Notes under the pieces: generated by a model
Databases searched by the model: none
What the model was told of the DNA's origin: nothing
What the model saw: the letters and a program-made list of their open reading frames with translations, nothing else
NCBI RefSeq assembly: GCF_949628215.1
Contig: NC_134276.1
Coordinates: forward strand, 134,726,125-134,790,124
Origin: Phalacrocorax aristotelis
Lineage: Eukaryota > Chordata > Aves > Suliformes > Phalacrocoracidae
Direction: 5' to 3'
Length of the DNA: 64,000 bases
In this document: positions 1-8,640 of the stretch, piece after piece
Numbering within the stretch: the stretch's first letter is position 1
How the letters are laid out: the number at the start of each line of letters is the position of its first letter
Made by a program: the position numbers and the translations under genes

Positions 1-170
1 GAGGGTGTTGTCCCAATGCTTCTTGAATGTGGTCAGGCTTGGTGCATGACTACCTCCCTGGGGAGCCTGTTCCCATGCTCCACCACCCTCTGGGTGAAGA
101 ATCTTTTCCTAATATCCAACCTAAACCTCCCCTGGCACATCTTCCTGCCATTCCCTCAGGTCCTATCATA
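1..170 (-). mobile_element. CR1 LINE 3' end fragment
   Basis: Reading the minus strand gives the conserved CR1 3' region: the GGGAGGTTTAGGTTGGATAT block, the grand-average 'aggaaaagattcttcacccagag' type segment, then the 'gcaccaagcctgaccacattcaag' type segment. The element runs off the window start, so its 3' terminus is not seen. It is followed head to head by a plus-strand CR1 piece. Confidence 0.85.
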
Positions 171-186
171 GAGACAGTCTGATAAA

Positions 187-605
187 GGGCCATGAACATG
201 ATGAAGGCACTGGAACATCTCTTCTATGAGGAGAGGCTGAGAGAGCTGGGACTGTTTAGCCTAGAGAAGGCTCAGGGGGATCTTATCAATGTGTGTAAAT
301 AACTGAAGGGACAGTGCAAAGAAGATGGAGCTAGGTTCCTCTCAGAGGTGCCCAGTGACCAGGACCAGAGGCAATGGGCACAAACTGAAACACAAGAGGG
401 TCCCCCTGAACATCAGGAAACACCTTTTTACTGTGAGGGTGACTGAGCTCTTGTACAGGTTGCCCAGAGAGGTGGTCCCATCTCTATCCTTGGAAATGCT
501 CAAAAGCCATCTGGACGTGATCCTGGGAAACTGGCCGTAGGTAGCCCTGCTTGAGCAAGGGGTTGGACAAGATGACCTCCAGAGATCCCTTCCAACCTAA
601 ACCAC
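187..605 (+). mobile_element. CR1 LINE 3' end fragment
   Basis: This is the C-terminal part of CR1 ORF2 and the 3' UTR: the block coding for '[21 protein letters not shown]', the 'hKLKHKRVPLNIRKHLFTVRVTE' block at 375-450, and the terminal 'ttggacaagatgacctccagag' segment at 566-588. Reading frames are broken, and no 8-bp tail is kept because the next CR1 begins directly afterwards. Confidence 0.85.
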
Positions 606-1512
606 CATTTCTTGGGTTTCAGTAAGGCTTTTGATACTGTCTCTCACAGTATCCTCCTGGACAAAATGTCCAGCACACAGCTGGATAAACACATAATGCA
701 GTGGGTGAGCAATTGGCTGATGGGTCAGGCTCAAAGGGTTATAGTAAATCAGGTTACATTGGGCTGGCGGCCAGTCACTAGTGGGGTTCCACAGGGATCC
801 ATCCTGGAGCCAGTACTCTTTAATCTTTTTGTAAGTGACTTGGATGCAGGACTGGAAGGAATACTAATTAAGTTTGCTGATGATACTAAATTGGGAGGAG
901 CTGTTGACACTTTCGAGGCCAGAGAGGCCCTGCAGAGAGATCTGGAGAGCTGGGCAATCACCCACTGTATGAAGTTTAACAAGGGCAAGTGCTGGATTTT
1001 GCACCTGGGGCACGGCAACCCTGGTTGTACATACAGACTGGGAAACGAGAGGCTGGAGAGCAGCTCTGCAGAGAGGGACCTGGGGGTTCTGGTCAATGGC
1101 AAGTTGAACATGAGCCAACAGTGTGCCCTGGCAGCCAAGAGGACCGACCATGTCCTGGGGTGCATCAAGCACTGCATTGCAGCCGGTTGAGGGAGGTGAT
1201 TGTCCTGCTTTACTCTGCACTGGTGCGGTCTCACGTTGAGTGCTGGGTGCAGTTTTGGGTGCCACAGTATGCTAAGGATATAAAGCTACTAGAGAGTGTC
1301 CAGAGGAGGGCCACGAAGTTGGTGAAGGGTTTAGAGGAGAAACTGTGCGAGGAGCAGCTAAAGTCACTTGTTTTGTTCAGCCTAGAGAAGAGGAGACTGA
1401 GGGGAGACTTCATCGCAGTCTACAGCTTCTTCACAAGGGGAGGAGGAGGGACAGGTGCTGATCTCTTCTCTCTGGTGACCAATTATAGGACCTGAGGGAG
1501 TGGTAGGAAGAG
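606..1512 (+). mobile_element. CR1 LINE, reverse transcriptase part (5' half of a split copy)
   Basis: An open frame at 612-1190 encodes the CR1 ORF2 reverse transcriptase. It shows the FSKAFDTVSH motif, TSGVPQGSILEPVLFNLFVSDL, the catalytic FADDTKLGG (YADD-type) box, and the MKFNKGKC block. A second frame continues the same protein to about 1490, so at least one frameshift is present. The copy is dead. It stops abruptly near 1512, and the same element resumes at 1913 after an inserted minus-strand CR1. Confidence 0.92.
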
Positions 1513-1912
1513 CATAGAATCATTAAAGTTGGAAAAGACCTCTAGGATCATCAAGTCCAACCATAAGCCCAAGACTTCCTCTTCCTTTCAGTATTGTTCT
1601 TCACTGCCACTGAAGGGATTGAGGAAAACACTACCTGTGCTCCCTATCCTTCAACCAGTTGCCCCAGTGCCCTGAAGTCCCTTTTAATTGCTCTTGGGCT
1701 TCTCTTCACGACCTCATCACTGCCCACCTGCACAACTAGTAGTGGGAAGTAATCAGAGGGCCATACCAGACCAGGGAGTTTCCTAGTAACATCTCTGACT
1801 GGAGCCCCAGGGAGGCAGCAGACTTTCCTGTGGAATGGGTCTGGTCGATATTGGGCCCTCTGTCCTCCTCAGAAGGGAATCACCTACAACAACTCCCCTC
1901 CTTTTCTTCTGA
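1513..1912 (-). mobile_element. CR1 LINE inserted into another CR1 (ORF1 esterase fragment joined to a 3' tip)
   Basis: On the minus strand, about 1900-1600 reads as the esterase (SGNH/GDSL-like) domain of CR1 ORF1: a GDSfLRrTEGP block, then 'slgLQSEMLLGNSLVWYGPLI' and 'REAQEQLKGTSGHWG'. Positions 1516-1560 are the reversed CR1 3' terminus ('gttggacttgatgatcctagag' when read on the minus strand). ORF2 is missing between the two, so this is an internally deleted copy. It splits the plus-strand CR1 at 606-1512 and 1913-2155. Confidence 0.75.
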
Positions 1913-2155
1913 TGCACCAGGGGAGGTTTAGGTTGGATATTAGGAAAAGATTTTCACCCAGAGGGTGGTGGAGCACTGGAACAGACTCCCCAGGGAGGCA
2001 GTCACGGTGCCAAGCCTGACGATATTCAAGAAGCACTGGGACAACACTCTCAGAGATATGATGTGAATTTGGGGTTGTCCTGTACATGGACATGAGTTAG
2101 ACTTGATGATCCTTGTGGGTCCCTTCAAACTCAGGACATTCTATGATTCTATGAT
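1913..2155 (+). mobile_element. CR1 LINE 3' end (3' half of the split copy)
   Basis: The CR1 3' UTR resumes at 'ccaggggaggtttaggttgg' and runs to 'cattctatgattctatgat', the 8-bp CR1 tail repeat, at about 2135-2153. Order and orientation show it belongs to the copy interrupted at 1512. Confidence 0.9.
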
Positions 2156-2699
2156 CTCTCTAATGCTTCCTCTCCCTTTGCAGCTGTCCCCCTCCATCAC
2201 AGCTCCGAGCGTCTGCCTGGGAGATGGGAATGAGCAAAAATGCGAGTCTGGTGTTGGGAGAAAGGGCCCTTCAAGGTCTGGTTAAAGGTCAAGCAGATGG
2301 ACAGGGCTGGGTGGGACTCCTGAGGAGAGGAGAGGAAGACTGGAACCTTTATGCAGTGACTAAGAAGACAGAGGTGGAGTCATGGACTCCTGTCAGGGTG
2401 GCGTAGGTATGAACATCTTGGGAAGAGGAGCACAGGGTGTTAGCAATAAGGTATGAAAGAAGAGTTTTTCAGGTTGCTGGTGAGGAAACAGTCCTCATGG
2501 CTGGGGCCAAATGGACTACCACAGGCTTGTTCTGGGTGAACGGTTGAGACTACTTCAGGAGAACAATTTAGGGTTTGTTTAATGATGGACATCAAGATGA
2601 TGACTAGAACAGGTCACCATCCCCTGAAAGAGTGCATGGGAGTTACTGAGCATGATCTCCAGTAACATCTAACTTTTCTGTCTTTGCTGGGTCAGAAGC
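2156..2699. other. No recognisable gene
   Basis: Single-copy-looking sequence between the CR1 block and the first fossil lectin exon. Short open frames here have no family resemblance that I can see. I looked for the missing cytoplasmic and membrane exons of the left lectin copy and did not find them. Confidence 0.6.
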
Positions 2700-2945
2700 C
2701 AAACTGTATGGGATCACTGCCCTGCACAGTAAACTGGGAAGAACAGTTCAGCATTGTTGCCAGAGAACAGGGATCCTTGCAGTCACTATATCTCTCATTA
2801 TTAGCGTTCATCTCTGTAGTCTCTCCCTGCACAGAGCGAGGCAGATGTGCTGCATGAAGGGTTGGAGATTCTTTCAAAAAAGCTGCTATTGTCTGTTGGA
2901 CAATGAGGTGTCCTGGGCTGAGGGTAGCAATGCACAGTTGAATCA
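2700..2945 (+). pseudogene. Fossil C-type lectin exon 4 with its intron 3 end
   Basis: The segment aligns with 5030-5230 (intron 3 end plus exon 4 start of the intact copy). It has the same 'cagcattgtt' and 'cttgcagtcact' landmarks and the same 'tctccctgcacag' acceptor. The exon then reads CCMKGWRFFQKSCYCLLDN and EVSWAEG, against CCPKGWKQFQEMCYYLADD in the intact copy. After about 2925 the lectin reading is lost. No partner exons 5 and 6 sit beside it. The boundary of the inverted duplication (about 2921) falls inside this fossil exon. Confidence 0.75.
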
Positions 2946-5900
2946 CAATACAAATGTGATTCTCGTTGCCAGTCTCTGCAACATGGTCAACATCAAGACA
3001 CTGGGTGTCCCCATTCACCAAGAAGGACTATATGGGCTAAAGCCAGCTCATTGTTTTCTTCAGACATGGTCTTGTTGGTCATTCAGTTTTCTATATGCTT
3101 TTGAACTGAGGCACGAATACCCTTGCCCCATGCTGGTCTGGCTATCTTAGGAAGACACTGCCTTCTTTTTGCTCTTTAGAGGGATGAACGGTTACACAGC
3201 TGGTGAATTCACTCACCTGATAGCACTGGTTGGTTCACTCGCCTGAACTAGAACAAAGGCCACCATCTGGTCCCCTTTGTGTTGAGACGAGGCCACCTTT
3301 CTTTGCACAGGTGTGGTCAGCCACGCATCGCCCTTGTCCATCTCCTCTGAGCCTGCTCCTGTTATAGGAATTCATTCATCAGTCACAGAGGCCGCTATGA
3401 TTACTGCGCCCTCCTCACTAGTAACAGTATTTCCGTGTGAAACGGTTGATAAAAATAGACATCTGTAGCACACCCTGATCAGCTTGCAATCAAGATCCCC
3501 AGAGTCTTTGAGTTAGTGATAACTCTGCAGTCCTTCAGGTTGTGGATGTGGCCTGCTGACACCTGTCACCAACACTGTATTGTTCCCCATAAACTGGTTA
3601 GGAGTTTACCTTGCAGCCTGGTTTCAGCAGCTCTAGCTGTATGTGATTACCTTCACCTGGAGTGTCTTGGCTGCTGCCGAGGTAGACCCTTCTTATGTGT
3701 TACTCATCCAAGTTACTGTTGATGTCTATCTTAGGAAGAGAGGAACCGTGTCACCAAAGTGCTCCTTTTTATTCACTGATTGTAAAGAGATTTAGACGGG
3801 CAGCTTGGCTGTAGGTATCTACATAGTAAATGCCTGTGGCTGGGTGGAATCCATCCCACCCTGCCCGGCATGTCCTCGGTGTGAGGTCCTTCCAGTGGTA
3901 CTTCTGCTCTCTGACATGGAAGATTGTCTCTTCCTGCCTGGGAAGGCAGCCATGGCACTTGTTTGGGCCAGTTTTCTCAGGGCCTTGGACCAGGGATCCA
4001 CCAACCCCACACCTTCAGCTGCACAGCCCCCAAGGGGGCCTGATGTCAGCTGCTAGGTGCTGGGACAGGGTCTGTTGGCAAACCACAGGCCAGAAATGGC
4101 CACCAGGCACTGCTTGGGTGGGTCTTGGGCTTCTCTAGGTTTGTTGGCCAGGTCACCCTGGCTAGATCTTGTCAGTCATTGGGCAAAGGAGTCCTTGCGG
4201 GCAGCTGTGAGATGGTGGGAGCAGAAATGCCTGTTCCCTTTGCTGAGAGGGTGGCAGTTGCCACTTGTGAAATGGAAAGAGACGGCCTGAGGAGAGGTGA
4301 TGCTGAGACAGTGCTTGGTGGGGAAATGGGGAAAAGAGAGAGAAGCCCAGAGATGGTGTGTGAGGAGCTGGGAGGAAGGGGTAATCCTGCTGCCTCTCCT
4401 CTCCCTTTCCAGTCGCATCCTTCTCCCATAGCAGCGACCAGCCCACAGCCCTGCAGCAGAAATTCATGGAGTGGTGGTGCGTCTCTGCAGTGCCACAAGG
4501 GAAAGGTCAGTAGTGCTGGCAGGGGTGCAGGAGGTCTTTGGGATGGGGACAATGAATGCTGGGGTCTGCTATGACAGCAAGCAGGAGCGGGAGCAGACTC
4601 CGGAGAGGCAGACTGCAGGGGAGAGAGGTGGGGATGAAAAGGGTTTCCTGCTAACAGCTATGGGGGAGGAGAGGGCCATGCCAGTGATGTCCTGAAGGGC
4701 AGGGTGGCTGTGAACACTGACAAAACAAAAAGGACAGCAATAGAGCTGCACAGGGAAGGTTAACAATGGAGCAACAATAAAAGTGCCGCTCTAGTCAAGG
4801 GAAAGAAGCCAGATTCCTTGTTCCCTGGGGCTAAAGCCCTGAAGGAGACTGTACAAGGAGAAGTCAAACCAGATCAGCAAAATAACTTTGTCAAGACCTG
4901 AGATCATGTTACAAGGATTACCCTGGGTTTGTGTGCACAAAGCTCACTGGTCAGACCCCAAAGCAATTGGAGGAACTATCTGTAGTATCCTTATTTTTTC
5001 AAGCCCTTTCTGTCAGGAAAAGTGACCTCAGGAGAACACGAGCATTGTTCCTGGAGAACTGGGACCCTTGCAGTCACCATCTCTCTTGTTATTAGCATTC
5101 ACCCCTGTGATCTCTCCTGCACAGGGCAAGGCTGGACGTGCTGCCCGAAGGGCTGGAAACAATTTCAAGAAATGTGTTACTACCTTGCGGATGATGAGAT
5201 GTCTTGTGCTGAGAGTGTGCAGAACTGCACTGGGATGGGCTCCCACCTGGTGGTGATCAACAGCGAAGCAGAGCAGGTGTGTGCAGGGCTGAGAGGGGAC
5301 ACAGCAGCTAGAGACACAGTGCCAGGCCCCGGAGGGGACTCAGCGCTCCCTTGCTCCTGCAGGGGAGGTGGGATGTCGTTTCTGCATCCCTTCAGCACTG
5401 GCTCCCCTCTGCCACCAGCCCCACCCCACAGGGACTCCTGCCGCCTGCCTCTGCTCAGTCCGGCACCTCATGGACATTGTACTCTCCCTGATTTCCAGGT
5501 TTTCCTCACTAACGAGCTACGACAATATCCACTAGCACGGAATTACTACATCGGTCTGAATGCACAGGTGGTAGGCCAGTGGCAGTGGGTGGACCAGACT
5601 CCATATAATGCGGCGGCAGCGTGAGTACCCCTGGATGGAGAGTGTTCGGTGCAGCTCCTGGTAGTGCGAGAGAGTAGGAGAGATGTGAGGGTGTCTGTTG
5701 GTGCATGAGAGGGAGGTGGGACACGTCCCTGTGAGAGGACAATGATGGAGCAGGAGAGGGCTGTGTAGGACACCAGGTTCACACAGCCCCATCCATGCTG
5801 GTTAGTGGTTGTTAGTTAACTACCTGTGATGTGGCCATCAATGCTGCAGGCACAGAAGAAGCTGCATCTGGCCAGCAGGAAGAACCCTGGCTGGGTAGGA

Positions 5901-7255
5901 TGACCAGCCTTGCCTGACCTCCATACTGCCCCCACCATGCACATGTGCACGTATATGCATGGGCATGGCCAGTGCTGTGATGCTGTGGGAGAGACAGGGC
6001 ACCAGGGCTGTCCTTGCTGCGTCTGCTTCTGGAGGACAAACTTGCACTGGAGGCAGGCACATGCCTCTGCTGGGTGTGAAATGCATGGGGTGAGTGGTGG
6101 TGAGCAACTGCCCCCACCAGGACTGACTGGCTGGAGGAAGAAGGTAGGTTTCCCCATGAGACTGGTGCCAGTGGGATAGCAGAGCGGGAGGTAGGGTACT
6201 GCTTCTGTCCGTGAATCAACACCTGGAAGTTTTCTCTCTCCTTGCCAAGCATTGCATCGTCCTGTGGCCTTTTCCAGCTTTGGTCTATGGGGTACGCTGG
6301 GAGTAACAGTCTGTCTCTATCTCAGGTTCTGGCGGAGTGGGGAACCAAGTAATGTGGCTGCTGAGAAGTGCGCTGCAATCCATACGAGTTCAGTAACGCG
6401 TAACTGGAACGATGTCCGATGTGAGGAGCATTATCGCATTTGTGAAGCTGCAGCAGTAACTGTGTGACAGAGCAACCTTCATCCTGAGTAAAACTGGGGG
6501 ATGAGCTGGGAACAGCTCAGGACTGTGTTGGGAGGGATGGTGGGCCCTGGATCCTGGACCTTTACTCTGCTTGGTGGGACAATGTGAGTGGAAGTGGTAT
6601 TACCCTGTGTAGAGCACTCCCAGTGCACATTATCAGCTCATGGAACACATGAAGACACAGCATCATGAAAGCAGGTCTTGGGCTCTTGTGTCCTCTTCCC
6701 TCTGAGTGGGTCTGGCAGCCGGTGGCTGAAAAGAGGTTGAGTTCTCCAGAAAGAAGACACAGGAATGGAAGACAGATGTTCAGAGCTGCTATTTCCTTTC
6801 TCTGCTTGAGCAGAGGCTTCTGCTTTTTCTTGGGGCACTCAGAGAATATCTTATTCTTGCATTGGTTTTGCTGAACAGATACTGATTGCCTGTATAAGAA
6901 AAAATACGGTATTAGACCAATGAAAAAGGCTCTGTGCTCTATGTGTGTGTGTTTCTCTCCCTCTCTAAGCTGCAGGTGTTTTGTATAAGCAGGATCAAAA
7001 CATGTTGCTGTGCCAGGATAGCAGCTTACGCAGCTACTGCAGCAGAAGTTGCATCCACCCAGCGAGAGTAAACCCCTCAGAGACAACCTGGCTACGCAGT
7101 CCATTGCACAGAGCTAAAGCTCTGAAGGGGACTGGGCACAAGAAAGCAGCTCTAGGGATATTACAAGTATTTGTTTCCGTTGCTGAAAGTCTTGCCCAGA
7201 AGAGTAACAGGAACTTGTGTCAGGAGTCTGACCTGCACACGGCTGACAAAGTATG
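2921..7255 (+). repeat. Left arm of a 4.3-kb near-identical inverted repeat
   Basis: The sequence from 2921 to 7255 reappears reverse-complemented at 37437-41770 with almost the same length (4335 versus 4334 bp). Where I compared the arms base by base, differences were few. There are scattered single changes and an 8-bp segment (ctagagac, near 5310) present here and absent in the right arm. The outermost ~110 bp differ a little more (three changes seen). Both arms carry the neck and lectin-domain exons of a CLEC4A-like gene in opposite orientation. Confidence 0.95.
4413..6467 (+). CDS. CLEC4A-like C-type lectin receptor, partial copy (neck and lectin domain only)
   Basis: Four exons with matching phases: 4413-4505 (neck, phase 1-1), 5125-5276, 5499-5620 and 6326-6467 (stop TGA). 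They encode the same residues as exons 3-6 of the complete minus-strand gene at 38225-46433. The lectin domain runs from CCPKGWKQFQEMCYYLADD through YYIGL and QWQWVDQTPYN to the GEPS calcium/sugar loop, NWNDVRC and YRICE. Acceptors (ccag, acag, ccag, tcag) and donors (gtcagt, gtgtgt, gtgagt) are all present. What is missing is any cytoplasmic or transmembrane exon. The inverted arm ends about 1.5 kb upstream of the neck exon, and CR1 debris lies beyond it. Either exons 1-2 lie outside the window, another promoter or exon is used, or this is a non-functional partial duplicate. The intact reading frames are explained by recency or by conversion, and do not prove function. Confidence 0.75.
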
Positions 7256-7269
7256 TTGAGAATTTTTTC

Positions 7270-7600
7270 TCTCCCTCCCAAAGAGAGGAGAGAATTTGTA
7301 CTGTAGACAAGGTGACCAGGAGATTTGGCTTCCTCAGCCAATTAATGGGATTAGTTGTTTAAATGGCAGTGTGTGGTGGCAGGAGCTGTTGAATCCAGCC
7401 CAGCAGAGCCAAGGCTTCTGCAGCTCCATATCCCCGACTCCAGCCGGTAGTGAGACTGAACGTGTATGTACAATATGTACACCTGCAAATACATATAGGA
7501 GGAAAAGAATATGTACATAATAGCAGCCACACAGGTCACCATAGACAGAAAGCACTGATGCAAATACAAATACGCATTTCAGTCCAGTGGAAGGCAGAAG
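7270..7600 (+). repeat. Older diverged inverted homology (left side)
   Basis: This segment matches the reverse complement of about 36690-36990. Shared landmarks are 'gacaaggtgaccag', 'ccaattaatggga', 'ggcagtgtgtggtggcagga' and 'gccacacaggtcacca'. Differences are frequent, far more than inside the 4.3-kb arms. Between this block and the arm end there are only about 15 bp here, but about 445 bp on the right side. It is therefore part of an older duplication next to the recently homogenised arms. Confidence 0.8.
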
Positions 7601-7633
7601 TACACCAGTGCTGGCACAATCTTCTACATGAAT

Positions 7634-7681
7634 GAGAGCCATTGTCTTCAAATTTCTGAAGCTGCAGCATCAACTGTCTGA
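7634..7681 (+). pseudogene. Fossil C-type lectin exon 6, C-terminal end
   Basis: The segment reads ESHCLQISEAAASTV followed by TGA, aligning with EEHYRICEAAAVTV-stop at the end of exon 6 of the intact gene (6423-6467). The homology continues into the following non-coding sequence ('catcctgagtaaaactg', 'atgtgagtggaagt'), matching the intact gene's 3' flank at about 6480-6600. The conserved final cysteine is changed, and no upstream part of the exon is recognisable. Confidence 0.7.
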
Positions 7682-8039
7682 TGGAGGTAACATCCTGAGT
7701 AAAACTGAGAGACCAGCTGAGTGACCTGGCAAGAAGACAGAGTATTTTTTTGAATAGGTGTGAATGCTGGAGCCTGCATCTTCCCTCTGCAGGGTGGGAA
7801 TATGTGAGTGGAAGTGATATGGCCAGGCAGTTGGTGAGCACCAATGTTCTCTTATCCAGGCTAAGCAGTTCTAATTCTCTTAGCCTCTCATATGAAGGAT
7901 CCTCCAAAAGATGCTCCATTTGCCTTTTCACAGCATAGGAAACTTTCCTCAATTACTGCAGGCTGGCAGAGATACTGGCTTTGCCATGAGATTGGCCGCC
8001 TCCTGTAGCTTATTTGGACACATGGTTAGTGGCATGGTC

Positions 8040-8310
8040 AGCTGCCTGGGTAACAACCTACAGAGAACAATACAGCATTGTCCTCATTACTTTGGTGACT
8101 CTCCAGACAACAGACCATAATCCCTCTCTGTCCTCTTGGTAGCTTTCACTCTGTAGCCTGCTATCATTACTAAGTGCAAGGTTGGATGCACCGCATGATA
8201 GGCTGGAGATGCTTTAAAAAAATGCTGCTACTACATGTTGATTGAGCAGATGTCCTGGAATGAAAGCAAGGACACCAGCATAGGGTTGGGGTCCCACAGT
8301 GACCAATACA
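8040..8310 (+). pseudogene. Fossil C-type lectin exon 4 with intron 3 end
   Basis: Another decayed copy of the intron 3/exon 4 region. After about 8174 one reads GWRCFKK, then, with a shift of one base in the A-run at about 8215-8222, CCYYMLIEQMSWNESKD and GLGSHS. This is the pattern GWKQFQE-CYYLADDEMSCAES-GMGSHL of the intact exon. The frameshift and the loss of the splice acceptor make it non-functional. It follows a fossil exon 6, so at least one more lectin gene once stood here. Confidence 0.7.
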
Positions 8311-8419
8311 GAAGGAAGTGAGGTAACTGGGAGTCTTTGCATCAGAGTCTTCCAAACAGATCCTCAAATCAGCCAGTGTCTGCCCTCCTGAAGTTTTTGG
8401 TTGTGATCCCAGGTTTTGC

Positions 8420-8640
8420 TCTGCTCCCTCCTCACAGGTTCCTGAACACCAACATCTCATAGTCACCACAGCCAAGCCTGCCCCCAACCTTTACATCCCA
8501 AAGCAGTTCTTCCTCATTTGTAAGTGTGAGATCCAGCAAAGCATATCTCCTCATCAGGCCCTCCATAACCTGTGTCGGGAAGTTATCATCAAGGCATTCC
8601 AGAAACCTCCTGGATTGCTTGTACTTTGCTGCTGGAAACA
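8420..8640 (-). mobile_element. CR1 LINE ORF2 endonuclease fragment
   Basis: The minus-strand frame reads KYKQSRRFLECLDDNFPTQ, VMEGLMRRYALLDLTLTN, EEELLWDVKVGGRLGCGDYE and MLVFRNL. This is the end of the apurinic endonuclease domain of CR1 ORF2; the LDL-LTN and GCSDHE-type blocks are diagnostic. Only this internal part is visible. Flanks on both sides are not recognisable as CR1. Confidence 0.85.

Noticed and set aside
749-1265. Minus-strand open frames of 133-161 codons
   Set aside because: They are antisense shadows of the CR1 reverse transcriptase on the plus strand.
5812-6252. 146-codon minus-strand open frame (and its twin at 38440-38880)
   Set aside because: It lies in intron 5 of the lectin copies in antisense. 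It occurs twice only because the arm is duplicated.
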